Source: Bacteroidales bacterium (GTDB lineage Bacteria > Bacteroidota > Bacteroidia > Bacteroidales > P3). From it: a stretch of 34,671 nt of DNA. Both the position numbers and the translations under genes were made by a program. Of this stretch, positions 9,287 to 19,319 are shown in pieces. Under the pieces are notes generated by a model. It saw only the letters and a program-made list of their open reading frames with translations, ran no database searches and was not told the DNA's origin. The stretch covers positions 1 to 34,671 of the forward strand of contig JAGAYN010000010.1 in the NCBI GenBank assembly GCA_017940465.1, read 5' to 3'. Each line of letters opens with the position of its first letter. The stretch's first letter is position 1.

Positions 9287-10333
9287 ATGATACACTTTGA
9301 ACATATAGAATACCTCTGGCTCCTGCTCGCGCTGCCGCTGCTGGCCCTGCTGTGGGGATGGTACGAATGGCGGTCGCGCAGGCGCCTCGAACAGTGGGCG
9401 GACAAGGCCATGTTCCCCCGCCTGCTGCCCGACCGGACGCGCTGGCGCCCCGTCTTCAAGCTCTCGCTCACGCTCCTCGGCCTGGCCCTCCTCGTCGTCG
9501 CCCTGGCCAACCCCCAGTTCGGCACCAAAATCGAGAAAGGGAAACGCGCCGGAAGCGACATCGCCATCTGCCTCGACATCTCCAACTCCATGATGGCTGA
9601 AGACATACAGCCCAACCGTCTCGAGCGCAGCAAGCGCGTCATCGGCAACCTCCTCTCCACCCTTGCCGGCGACCGCGTCAGCCTCATCGTCTTCGCCGGC
9701 ACCAGCTACATCCAGATGCCCCTCACCAACGACTACTCCGCCACCAAACTCTTCCTCGACCAAATCTCCTGCGACATGATAGCCTCGCAGGGCACCGCCA
9801 TAGGCGACGCCATCGAGAAGGCCATGCAGACCTTCGGCTATGGCGACCCCGACCGCGAATGGGTGAGCAACAAGGGACGCGCCATCGTCGTCATCAGCGA
9901 CGGCGAGAACCACGAGGACGACGCCGTGGCCGCCGCCCGCAACGCCCACAAGCAGGGCGTCATCGTCTCCACCATCGGCATGGGCCTCCCCACCGGCGCT
10001 CCCATCCCCGAATACAGCCCCCGCGGACGCACCAACAACTACAAGCGCAACAAGGAAGGCTCCATCGTCATGACCAGCCTCAACGAGCAGATGCTCGCCG
10101 ACATAGCCCGCGCCGGCGGCGGCACCTACCTGCATGCCGCCGGACCCTCCGCCTCGCTCTCGGACATCACCAACCTCATCGAAGGGCTGGAGAAAGAGGA
10201 ATTCGGCGAGGCCGTCTTCAGCCGCTATGAGAGCCGCTACCGCTGGCCGCTGGCCGCCGCGCTGCTCTGCCTCGTAGCCGAAGTGGTCCTCTTTGAGCGT
10301 CGCAACAAGAAATTCAAACTCTTCGAACCATGA
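9287..10333 (+). CDS. batB: BatB, VWA-domain inner-membrane protein (348 aa)
   Basis: A paralogue of BatA with the same architecture: N-terminal helices near residues 10-25 and 57-74, a VWA domain, and a C-terminal helix (WPLAAALLCLVAEVVLF). The MIDAS first motif is DISNS at 97-101, with a second-motif Thr in SQGTAIGDAIEKA and an Asp in VVISDGENHEDD, so metal binding looks intact. An internal Gly/Pro-rich loop (GLPTGAPIPEYSPRG) is typical of BatB. It probably pairs with BatA in the inner membrane. Its stop overlaps the batC start (ATGA). Confidence 0.93.
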   Translation: MIHFEHIEYLWLLLALPLLALLWGWYEWRSRRRLEQWADKAMFPRLLPDRTRWRPVFKLSLTLLGLALLVVALANPQFGTKIEKGKRAGSDIAICLDISNSMMAEDIQPNRLERSKRVIGNLLSTLAGDRVSLIVFAGTSYIQMPLTNDYSATKLFLDQISCDMIASQGTAIGDAIEKAMQTFGYGDPDREWVSNKGRAIVVISDGENHEDDAVAAARNAHKQGVIVSTIGMGLPTGAPIPEYSPRGRTNNYKRNKEGSIVMTSLNEQMLADIARAGGGTYLHAAGPSASLSDITNLIEGLEKEEFGEAVFSRYESRYRWPLAAALLCLVAEVVLFERRNKKFKLFEP

Positions 10334-11136
10334 GACACACGCCACACATACTGAACCGACTCGCCCTGCTGGCGGCCTTGGCGGCACTGGCCTCCACCGC
10401 CGCCGCCCAAGCCGACCGGCACCTGCTGCGCGACGGCAACCGGCAGTACCAGCAGGAACGCTACGACCAAGCGGAGATAGACTACCGCCGCGCCCTCGAA
10501 AGCGACAGCCTGGACTACCGTGGCCACCACAACCTCGGCAACGCCCTCTACCGCCAAAAGAACTACGACGACGCCCTGCGCCACTACGACCAGGCCCTCC
10601 AGCGGCCCGACCTCAACGACAAACAGCGCGCCCGCACCCTCCACAACCGCGGCAACGCCAGCCTGCAGGCCGGACGCCAGAACCCCCAGCAAGCCCAGCA
10701 GCACTTCCAGCAGGCCATACAGTCCTACCAGGACGCCCTCAAACTCGACCCCAAGAACGACGACACACGCTACAACCTCGCCCTCGCCCGCCGCCTCCTG
10801 CAGCAGAACCGGCAACAACAGCAGAACCAACAGCAGCAAAGCCAACAGAACCAGCAGGACAACCAGCAGCAGCAAGACCGGCAACAGCAGCAGCAAGGCG
10901 ACAGCAAGCAGGACCAACAAGACCGGCAACAGCAGCAGGACCAGCAGCAACAGCAAGGCAACCCGCAGCAAGGCCAGCAGCGCGACGCACAGCAACAGGC
11001 CCGCCCCAACCAGCAACGCAAGCAGGATGCCGAGCGGATGCTCGAAGCCGTCAAGAACAACGAACGCCAGACCCTCAAGGACCAGGCCAAGAAAGTGCAA
11101 GCCGTGAAGGGCAAACAGAGCGACAAAGACTGGTAA
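10330..11136 (+). CDS. batC: BatC, TPR protein with glutamine-rich tail (268 aa)
   Basis: A secretory signal peptide ends near TAAAQADRH. Three tetratricopeptide repeats follow: DGNRQYQQERYDQAEIDYRR, the HHNLGNALYRQKNYDDALRH unit, and the FQQAIQSYQDALKLDP unit. From about residue 155 to 235 the protein is dominated by Gln with Asn, Asp and Arg, then ends in a Lys-rich segment. Gln-rich C-terminal regions are known in BatC proteins; here the tract is long and coded by mixed CAG/CAA codons. It is likely a periplasmic scaffold for BatA and BatB. It overlaps batB by 4 bases; batD follows after 27 bases. Confidence 0.9.
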   Translation: MRHTPHILNRLALLAALAALASTAAAQADRHLLRDGNRQYQQERYDQAEIDYRRALESDSLDYRGHHNLGNALYRQKNYDDALRHYDQALQRPDLNDKQRARTLHNRGNASLQAGRQNPQQAQQHFQQAIQSYQDALKLDPKNDDTRYNLALARRLLQQNRQQQQNQQQQSQQNQQDNQQQQDRQQQQQGDSKQDQQDRQQQQDQQQQQGNPQQGQQRDAQQQARPNQQRKQDAERMLEAVKNNERQTLKDQAKKVQAVKGKQSDKDW

Positions 11137-11163
11137 ACCCAGAGAAAGAACACGCCACAGAAC

Positions 11164-12984
11164 ATGAAGAAAACAAGCATACTGATCACCCTCCTCCTGC
11201 TGTCGGTCCTCGCACTGGCGCAGGAAATGACCGTACAGGCCCCGAAACAGGTCTACGTCGGCGACCATTTCACCGTACGTTTCATCGTCAATGCCAAGGC
11301 CAGCGACTTCCGCGGACCCGACTTTGCAGGCTTCAAGGTCCACAGCGGTCCCGCGCAATCCTCGCAGAACAGTGTGAGCATCGTCAATGGACAGATGTCT
11401 CAATCCTCCACCACCACCTTCTCCTACAGCCTCTACGCCACCGGCGAAGGCAACTTCTTCGTAGGCACGGCCTCGTGCAACGCCGGAGGCAAGAAGCTGG
11501 AATCGAAGAGCTTCTCCATCAAGGTGGAGAAGATGAGCCAGGCCCAGCAGCAGCAACGCCAGCAACAACAGCAGCAACAGCAACGGCAAGCCTACGACCC
11601 GTGGACACAACAGCCCCAGCCGGCCTCGCAAATCGACGACACCAAGCTCTTCGCCCGCACCAGCATCAGCAACCCCTCCCCCTACCAAGGCGAGCAGATC
11701 ATCATCACCTACAAGGTCTACACCCAGGTACCCCTCCGCGAGGTGGGCATCGACAAACTGCCCGGCAACAAGGGCTTCTGGGCCGAGGACCTCAGTGCAG
11801 GCAAGCAAATCAAGCAATACGAAGAGACTCTCGACGGGCAACGCTACCAAGTGGCCGAGATTCGCAAAGGAGCCCTCTTCGCCCAAGAGAGCGGCCGCCT
11901 CACCATCGCCCCGCTGGATCTCAACGTGCTGGCCATGGTTCAGGCCCCACGCCGCCGCACAGGAAGCATCTGGGACCTCTTCGACGACCCCTTCTTCAAC
12001 ATGGCACAGGCCGTAGAATACCCCCTGCACACCCGGCCCGTCACGGTCAATGTGAAGCGTCTCCCACCGTCGCCAACCGACTTCAGCGGAGCCGTGGGCA
12101 GCTTCAACATCAAAGGAGGGCTCAACACAGACCGCGTCAAGAGCAACGAGGCCCTCTCCTACCGCCTCACCGTCAGCGGCTCGGGCAACCTGATGCTCAT
12201 CACCCCACCCACCCCGGACTTCCCCTCCACCTTTGAAGTCTACGACCCCCAGATGGAGGACAACCTCAAAAAGGGCGACAACGGCGTCAGCGGCAGCCGC
12301 ACCTACGAGTGGGTGCTCATACCCCGGAGCCAGGGCAAATACAAAATCCCCGCCTACAAGTTCATCTATTTCGACCCCTCCACCCAGCAATACGTCACCC
12401 ACACCATCGAGGCCCAAGAGGTACAGGTGGACAAAGGGGCCGCCACAGCCTCCTCCTTCTCGCACAAGGATGACGTGCGCCTGCTGAACCAGGACATCAA
12501 CTACATCCACCCTGTCGGCGCCCTCGCCCCCATACGCACCGAGGACCACGCAGGCACGACCTACTGGGTGCTGCTCGCACTGATACCCCTGCTGGCGGTA
12601 TGCGTCGTGGTCTGGGGCAAGAAACGCCAAGCCGCCCGGCAGGACATCGCGGGCCTGCGCCTGAAACGCGCCACCCGCATGGCACGCCGCCGCCTAAAGA
12701 AAGCCTCGGCCTACCTGGGCCCGGGCGACACCAGCCGCTTCTATGAAGAGATCTACAAAGCCATCTGGGGCTGTCTGGCCGACAAATACAACATAGAGCT
12801 CTCGCAGCTCAACCGCGACACGGTCAGCGCCTGCCTGGAGGAGAAGAGCGTCCACGAAACCGTCCGCGAGCGCATCATGAAGGTGCTCCAAGACGTCGAC
12901 CTGGCCCGCTTCGCCCCAGGCGACGCCGAAGCCCAAAAGCAAAGCATATACACCGAAGCCCTCATGATGATTGCCGAACTATAA
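11164..12984 (+). CDS. batD: BatD, oxygen-tolerance-type periplasmic membrane protein (606 aa)
   Basis: A signal peptide (MKKTSILITLLLLSVLALAQ) is followed by several Ig-like beta domains starting TVQAPKQVYVGDHFTVRF. A Gln-rich linker lies near residues 128-140, then further beta domains, one membrane helix near 461-478 (WVLLALIPLLAVCVVVWG), and a cytosolic helical C-terminal domain (RLKKASAYLGPGDTSRFYEE). This order matches BatD of the Bacteroides aerotolerance locus at its usual length of about 600. Most of the protein would face the periplasm, where it may bind BatA, BatB and BatC. No catalytic motif is seen. Confidence 0.9.
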   Translation: MKKTSILITLLLLSVLALAQEMTVQAPKQVYVGDHFTVRFIVNAKASDFRGPDFAGFKVHSGPAQSSQNSVSIVNGQMSQSSTTTFSYSLYATGEGNFFVGTASCNAGGKKLESKSFSIKVEKMSQAQQQQRQQQQQQQQRQAYDPWTQQPQPASQIDDTKLFARTSISNPSPYQGEQIIITYKVYTQVPLREVGIDKLPGNKGFWAEDLSAGKQIKQYEETLDGQRYQVAEIRKGALFAQESGRLTIAPLDLNVLAMVQAPRRRTGSIWDLFDDPFFNMAQAVEYPLHTRPVTVNVKRLPPSPTDFSGAVGSFNIKGGLNTDRVKSNEALSYRLTVSGSGNLMLITPPTPDFPSTFEVYDPQMEDNLKKGDNGVSGSRTYEWVLIPRSQGKYKIPAYKFIYFDPSTQQYVTHTIEAQEVQVDKGAATASSFSHKDDVRLLNQDINYIHPVGALAPIRTEDHAGTTYWVLLALIPLLAVCVVVWGKKRQAARQDIAGLRLKRATRMARRRLKKASAYLGPGDTSRFYEEIYKAIWGCLADKYNIELSQLNRDTVSACLEEKSVHETVRERIMKVLQDVDLARFAPGDAEAQKQSIYTEALMMIAEL

Positions 12985-12997
12985 TCCCCGCAGTACA

Positions 12998-13765
12998 ATG
13001 AAACGATACATCACCTTAACCATAGCCATCCTGACGGCCTTCAGCGCACAGGGAACCTCCACAGCCCACCTGAAAGCCAACTATGCCCAGATGGGCGACA
13101 GCGCCTACCGTGCGGGCAACTACGAGGAAGCCGCAGCCATCTACGAGGAAGTCATCAGCGAAGGATTCACCTCGGCCGACCTCTACTACAACCTCGGCAA
13201 CACCCACTACCGCCTCGGCAACCACGGCCCCGCCATCCTCAACTACGAACGCGCCCTGCGCCTCAAGCCAGGTATGAAGGATGCGCAGGAGAACCTGGCG
13301 CTGGCCAACAGCAAGACGGTGGACCGCATCACCGAGCTGCCGCGCTTCTTCCTCGTGCGCTGGTACGAAAACCTCTGCACCCACATAACGCCCCACAGCT
13401 GGCGTGTGGTATGGCTACTGCTGTTCGCCCTGGTGTCCGCCGCGGTGGCCACCTTCCTCCTGACGCCATCGCTGGCGGCGCGCAAAGGCTCCTTTGCGGC
13501 AATCATCGCGGCAAGCGTACTGCTGCTGCTGGCCTCGGCCACGCTCCTCTCCTCCACACGCCGCTACAACGCCCACAGCGAAGCCATCGTCATGCAGGAA
13601 TCCATGGCCGTCAAAGGCTCGCCCGAGCAGCAGAGCGTGGACAAACTCATCCTCCACGAAGGCACCAAGGTGACCATCACCGAGAGCCTGGCAGGATGGG
13701 AAAAGATAACCCTCGCCGACGGCACCACCGGATGGTGCGAGACACAAAACATAGAAAGGATATGA
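12998..13765 (+). CDS. batE: BatE, TPR/SH3 membrane protein (255 aa)
   Basis: A signal peptide (MKRYITLTIAILTAFSAQG) is followed by TPR units (YRAGNYEEAAAIYEEVISEG and the LYYNLGNTHYRLGNHGPAIL unit). Two membrane helices follow near residues 131-152 and 158-180. The C-terminal domain looks like a bacterial SH3 module (SMAVKGSPEQQSVDKLILHE through GTTGWCETQNIERI). This is the standard BatE layout. The ATG at 12998 is chosen because the preceding in-frame TTG (12971) lies within batD and would add residues ahead of the signal peptide. Its stop overlaps the next start (ATGA). Confidence 0.9.
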   Translation: MKRYITLTIAILTAFSAQGTSTAHLKANYAQMGDSAYRAGNYEEAAAIYEEVISEGFTSADLYYNLGNTHYRLGNHGPAILNYERALRLKPGMKDAQENLALANSKTVDRITELPRFFLVRWYENLCTHITPHSWRVVWLLLFALVSAAVATFLLTPSLAARKGSFAAIIAASVLLLLASATLLSSTRRYNAHSEAIVMQESMAVKGSPEQQSVDKLILHEGTKVTITESLAGWEKITLADGTTGWCETQNIERI

Positions 13766-15030
13766 AACGACTGGCATTGCTGGCACTGCTGGTAGCCACC
13801 ACCGCACAGGCCCAGCACGTCACCTACGAGACCGACGAGTCCTGCGGGTGCGACATCAGGTTCGTGGACGGCATCGAGACCACACGCGGCGGCGACCGCT
13901 ACGGCTTCCGGCGCTACGACGGCACCGTGCTGGTGCCGAATATATACAAATATGTAGACGAGTTCAGCGGCGGCTACTGCCGGGTGTGGCTGGAGGACGA
14001 CCAGTGCGGACTCATCGACAGCACCGGACGCGAGGTGGTGCCCTGCCGATACCACGCAGTGGCCCTGCCCAGCGAGAACCGCGTCGTGGTGGGGCGTGAC
14101 GGGCTGTTCGGCTACACCGACCTCGAGGGCAACGAGGTGATTCCCCTGCAGTACCGCGACGCAAGCCCCTTCTCGGAGGGGAGCGCCATAGCGGTGGTGC
14201 CGGCCGGAGACGGACAATACCGCTGCACCTTCATAGACACTCTGGGGCACCGCCTCATCCCTACCCTGTATGAGAACGCACGCCCCTTCCACGAGGACCT
14301 GGCGCCGGTGCAACGCAACAGCCGCTGGGGCATCATCGACCGCCAAGGGCACGAGGTGCTGCCCGCCGTGTATGAATACCTCACCGTGCCGGACCAAGGC
14401 GTCTTCTTCGCCGGCGGCGAGGAGGGCTGGGCGATGTTCGACTACACCATGACCCCCCTCACCCCCTTCGTCTACCGCTTGGAATCCAACCCCTCCGAGG
14501 GACACATCGCCGTGCGCCGTGGCGGCAAGGTGGGCTTCCTCGACATGCACGGCCGCGAAACGATACCCTGCATCTACGACAACGCCAACCCCTTCATGTA
14601 CGGACGCGCCATGGTGAACCAGGGACGGCTCTACGGAATCATAGACACCGCCGGCCGCTATGTGCTCCCGATGGAATACACCTACACCGACATGCTGGAC
14701 AAGAAATACGTCTACTACGACAGTCTGGCGCTGGTGGAGAAGGGCGGGATGATGACCTACGTGGACCTGGAGGGACGGCAGACCATCCCCTACTGGTTCG
14801 AGGAGGCGCGCCATTTCAGCGAAGGGCTGGCGGCGGTGCGCCACGGCAGCCTCTGGGGCTACATAGACACCCACGGCGACCTCTACCTGCCGACGGTGTT
14901 CGACTACGCCACCCCCTACAAGGACGGCCGCGCGGAGGTGTCGTACAACGGCCATCGCCACGTCCTCGACCGCAAGGGCAAGTGCGTCAGGAACTGCAAT
15001 GGCATAATCGCATGGAGGGATCCGGAATGA
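13762..15030 (+). CDS. Secreted WG-repeat protein (422 aa)
   Basis: A short signal peptide (MKRLALLALLVATTAQAQ) is followed by consecutive WG-type repeats of about 45-60 residues. They show the pattern (W/Y/F)-G-hydrophobic-(I/V)-D-x-x-G-x-x-(V/I)-(I/L)-P-x-x-(Y/F), for example CGLIDSTGREVVPCRYHAV, LFGYTDLEGNEVIPLQYRD, RWGIIDRQGHEVLPAVYEY and LWGYIDTHGDLYLPTVFDY. At least seven are visible. WG-repeat proteins are extracytoplasmic beta-rich proteins without a settled function and may be binding scaffolds. The gene is locked into the bat run by ATGA overlaps on both sides, so it is probably co-expressed with batE and rseC. Confidence 0.85.
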   Translation: MKRLALLALLVATTAQAQHVTYETDESCGCDIRFVDGIETTRGGDRYGFRRYDGTVLVPNIYKYVDEFSGGYCRVWLEDDQCGLIDSTGREVVPCRYHAVALPSENRVVVGRDGLFGYTDLEGNEVIPLQYRDASPFSEGSAIAVVPAGDGQYRCTFIDTLGHRLIPTLYENARPFHEDLAPVQRNSRWGIIDRQGHEVLPAVYEYLTVPDQGVFFAGGEEGWAMFDYTMTPLTPFVYRLESNPSEGHIAVRRGGKVGFLDMHGRETIPCIYDNANPFMYGRAMVNQGRLYGIIDTAGRYVLPMEYTYTDMLDKKYVYYDSLALVEKGGMMTYVDLEGRQTIPYWFEEARHFSEGLAAVRHGSLWGYIDTHGDLYLPTVFDYATPYKDGRAEVSYNGHRHVLDRKGKCVRNCNGIIAWRDPE

Positions 15031-15446
15031 AGAAAGCACAAGAGATAGCGACCCACGCGGGCGTGGTGAAGGCCGTGGGGCGCGGCCGCGTGAGCGTGCA
15101 GATAGAATCGGTCAGCGCCTGCGCCGCCTGCCAGGCACACGGGAAGTGCGGCTTCGCTGAGAGCCGGGAGAAGACGCTCGAGGTGCCCACCGCCGACTGG
15201 CGACGCTACAGCGAGGGCCAGGCCGTCACCGTGCGCATCAGCCAGGGCCGCGGCCTGCTGGCGGTGTGGATAGCCTACGTGCTCCCCGCGCTGCTGCTGC
15301 TGGGCGTGGCCGTGGGCCTCTCGCTGGCCGGCCTGGGGGAAGGCGCCGTCATCGCGGCCACCTTCGGCACCCTGGCCCTCTACATCCTGCTGCTCGTCCT
15401 GCTGCGGAACCGCATCGACAACCAGTTCACCCTCACCCTATGCTGA
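15027..15446 (+). CDS. rseC: RseC/MucC-family SoxR-reducing-system protein (139 aa)
   Basis: RseC-type inner-membrane proteins modulate redox or envelope-stress signalling and in Bacteroidota are usually encoded with the Rnf electron-transport complex. The N-terminal domain carries the Cys cluster C-x2-C-x5-C (Cys32, Cys35, Cys41 in SACAACQAHGKCGF). Two membrane helices follow near residues 78-98 and 103-124, with little C-terminal domain. No rnf genes are present in the window; the gene lies between a WG-repeat gene and ruvC. ATG 15027 overlaps the previous stop by 4 bases and the stop overlaps the ruvC start by 7. Confidence 0.85.
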   Translation: MKKAQEIATHAGVVKAVGRGRVSVQIESVSACAACQAHGKCGFAESREKTLEVPTADWRRYSEGQAVTVRISQGRGLLAVWIAYVLPALLLLGVAVGLSLAGLGEGAVIAATFGTLALYILLLVLLRNRIDNQFTLTLC

Positions 15447-16021
15447 TCCTCGGCATCGACCCCGGCACCCTCATCCTGGGCTACAGCCTGCTGGACACCG
15501 ACGGCGGGCGGCTGCGCATCGAAGCCATGGACGTGCTCTACCTGAAGAAGATACCCGAATTCAACCTGCGCATACGGCGCATCTTCGAGTCCACGCTGCG
15601 CATCATTGACTCGTTCCACCCCGACCACCTCGCCATCGAGGCCCCCTTCTTCGGCAAGAACGTGCAGTCGATGCTCAAGCTGGGCCGCGCCCAGGGGGTG
15701 GCCATCGCGGCCGCGATGAGCCGCGACCTGAGCGTCACCGAATACGAACCCTCGCTCATCAAGCAGACCGTCACGGGGAACGGCAATGCCACGAAGGAGC
15801 AGGTGGCGGCGATGCTGCGCTCCATCGTGGGCTTCGAGGAGCAGCCGCACTACCTCGACGCCACCGACGCGCTGGCCGTGGCCTACACCTGCCACATGCA
15901 GCTCACCAGCCCCGTGGCCGACCTGCGGGCCCAACTGGCACCGAAGAGAAAGAACCACAAATCGACAAAGCAACAATGGTCAGACTTCATCAACCGGAAT
16001 CCCGAGCGCGTGGAGCGCTAA
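15440..16021 (+). CDS. ruvC: Crossover junction endodeoxyribonuclease RuvC (193 aa)
   Basis: RuvC resolves Holliday junctions made by RecA and branch-migrated by RuvAB, cutting two strands symmetrically with Mg2+. The four acidic catalytic residues are visible: Asp7 in GIDPGT, Glu67 in AIEAPFF, Asp140 and Asp143 in LDATDALAVA. The basic loop KQTVTGNGNATKEQV is also typical. The length is at the upper end of the family because of a basic C-terminal extension (APKRKNHKSTKQQWSDF...). The start at ATG 15440 gives the canonical MLILGIDPGT opening. It overlaps rseC by 7 bases and the following gene by 46. Confidence 0.95.
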   Translation: MLILGIDPGTLILGYSLLDTDGGRLRIEAMDVLYLKKIPEFNLRIRRIFESTLRIIDSFHPDHLAIEAPFFGKNVQSMLKLGRAQGVAIAAAMSRDLSVTEYEPSLIKQTVTGNGNATKEQVAAMLRSIVGFEEQPHYLDATDALAVAYTCHMQLTSPVADLRAQLAPKRKNHKSTKQQWSDFINRNPERVER

Positions 16022-17238
16022 CGCCGCTGTGCATGGTGCTGGCGTGGACGCTGCTGACACTTGCCACGGCCTGCCACCCCAAGGCCGGGCGCGGCGAGTT
16101 CGACCCGCGCAAGGTGGCCTTCACGGCCCGCAGTTCCACCCTTCTGGACGGACAACTCTACCCCTCGCTCATCCTCGCCACCAGCCAGGCCGAGGTTCCG
16201 GAGCTGGCACCCCTGAGCGTCTCGCTGGTCGCCCCGCGCGACAATGCGGTGCTGAGGCTGGTGATCGACTCCTCGGCCCTCAACTACGTCACCATCTTCC
16301 AGGAGATACTCCCCCACCGCGGCGAGACCTACACCTTCACCCCCTCGGTGAAATGGAAATACGACGCGCTGAAGGGGCTGCGCCAGCCGCGCCCGCTCGA
16401 CCTCACGCTGACGTGCTACATCAACGACGAGCAGGTCGACATCAAGAACCTGCGCCTCAACGCGAGGCCGGTGAACGAGTGCCCCCTCTCGCTCCGCTCG
16501 CCCGACACGCTGGTGGACACCCGCTGGCTCTTCGCCGCCTACGTGAACGAAGACCACCCCTACATACAGCAGATACTGACCGACATGGTGGAACGCGACC
16601 CGTCGCTGCGCCTCTCGGGCTACCAGAACGGCACGCGCAACGTGGAGGAGCAGGTCTACGCCGTCTGGCGCTACGCGCTGGAACGCGGCATCACCTACGC
16701 CTCCATCTCGTGCACCTCCAACCCCTCGACCAACGCCAACGTGCAGCACATACGCTTCTTCGACGAAATCTACCGCTCGCGCCAGGCCAACTGCATCGAC
16801 GCCTGCGTGTTCTTCGCCTCGATACTGCGCAAGATAGGGCTGAAGCCGGTCATCTTCGTCGAGCCGTGCCACGCCTACCTGGGCTACTACACGGACAAGA
16901 ACCGGCGCGACGTGGCGCTGCTCGAGACCACCATCACCTCGTGGGCCAACCTGCCGGAACTGGAGCGCAGCCTCAACGACGACGGCACCCTGCCGCAGGA
17001 GCAGCTGGACAAGGTGAGCAAATACCTCTCCGAGAGGCAGCTGCGCGAATGGCACGAGGGACGCCTGGGGCTGGAGGGACTGAAGGATGCCATAGCGAGG
17101 AGCCTGTTTTCCAAGGCTATGGAATACGACCGCGAGACCTACAACACCAACCGCCAACACTTCGCCGACAGCACCGCGATAGGCTTCCAACAGCTTGACA
17201 TCGAGCAGCTTCGCCAACGCGTCCAGCCCATCAACTAA
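15976..17238 (+). CDS. Transglutaminase-like lipoprotein (420 aa)
   Basis: The N-terminus contains a hydrophobic stretch ending LATAC, a lipobox, so the mature protein is probably an envelope lipoprotein. The segment around residues 268-318 reads SRQANCIDACVFFASILRKI, then GLKPVIFVEPCHAYLGYY and LLETT. This matches the Cys-His-acid layout of the transglutaminase-like fold, with candidate residues Cys273, His299 and Glu317. An N-terminal beta-rich domain precedes it. The substrate is unknown; peptide cleavage or crosslinking is possible. ATG 15976 lies inside ruvC and gives a basic n-region; ATG 16033 would give a shorter, less charged signal sequence and no overlap. It is the last gene of the run. 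Confidence 0.65.
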   Translation: MVRLHQPESRARGALTPLCMVLAWTLLTLATACHPKAGRGEFDPRKVAFTARSSTLLDGQLYPSLILATSQAEVPELAPLSVSLVAPRDNAVLRLVIDSSALNYVTIFQEILPHRGETYTFTPSVKWKYDALKGLRQPRPLDLTLTCYINDEQVDIKNLRLNARPVNECPLSLRSPDTLVDTRWLFAAYVNEDHPYIQQILTDMVERDPSLRLSGYQNGTRNVEEQVYAVWRYALERGITYASISCTSNPSTNANVQHIRFFDEIYRSRQANCIDACVFFASILRKIGLKPVIFVEPCHAYLGYYTDKNRRDVALLETTITSWANLPELERSLNDDGTLPQEQLDKVSKYLSERQLREWHEGRLGLEGLKDAIARSLFSKAMEYDRETYNTNRQHFADSTAIGFQQLDIEQLRQRVQPIN

Positions 17239-17258
17239 GGGATGCCCGGGGACTGGTC

Positions 17259-17288
17259 CGTGCCGGTCCCGCCACCCGGACCGGCACG
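17259..17288 (+). terminator. GC-rich hairpin ending the bat-ruvC run
   Basis: Arms 17259-17269 and 17278-17288 form a perfect 11-bp stem (CGTGCCGGTCC with GGACCGGCACG) and an 8-base loop, 20 bases after the lipoprotein stop. There is no T run, so intrinsic termination is less certain; it may protect the 3' end or cooperate with Rho. Confidence 0.6.
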
Positions 17289-17299
17289 CCACAGACCAA

Positions 17300-17349
17300 C
17301 TCCGAGACAACTCCGTATCAACTCCGAGTCAACTCCGAGTCAATACCGA
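17300..17349 (+). repeat. 11-bp-period tandem array, copy B
   Basis: TCCG recurs at 17301, 17312, 17323 and 17334, and ACCG at 17345, all exactly 11 bases apart. Positions 17300-17340 match copy A (5344-5384) at 40 of 41 bases; the only difference is A at 17317 against G at 5361. The copy lies between the operon-ending hairpin and the korAB promoter, in the same orientation relative to the downstream gene as copy A. Confidence 0.85.
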
Positions 17350-17402
17350 CCCTCCCGAGGGGCCTCGGCGGGCATGAACCGGAAAGAGTGGATAAAATAT
17401 TT

Positions 17403-17432
17403 TTTGTGGGTAAGTTTTATTTTGTACATTTG
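17403..17432 (+). promoter_or_regulatory. korAB promoter (-33 TTTG and -7 TAnnTTTG)
   Basis: TTTG at 17403-17406 and TACATTTG at 17425-17432 are separated by 18 bases, close to the consensus Bacteroidota promoter. The predicted start leaves a leader of about 40 bases before the korA ATG at 17476. Confidence 0.75.
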
Positions 17433-17475
17433 CACCGTCAAAAACAAACAAAAAAAGTACAAACAACCTCATAAC

Positions 17476-19314
<1,839 letters not shown>

Positions 19315-19319
19315 ACGCC

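Noticed and set aside
10801-11030. CAG/CAA-rich stretch as a microsatellite or CRISPR-like array
   Set aside because: There are no regular spacers, and it lies in frame inside batC where it encodes the family's Gln-rich tail.
10237-12630. A 797-codon minus-strand open frame across batB-batC-batD
   Set aside because: The Leu-rich peptide is the antisense reading of the Gln codons of BatC and BatD (CAG/CAA reads as CTG/TTG). The sense strand encodes well-supported proteins.
17242-17475. N-terminal extension of KorA by 78 residues
   Set aside because: It would run through a hairpin, the 11-bp array and the -33/-7 promoter. KorA proteins begin at the position of ATG 17476.
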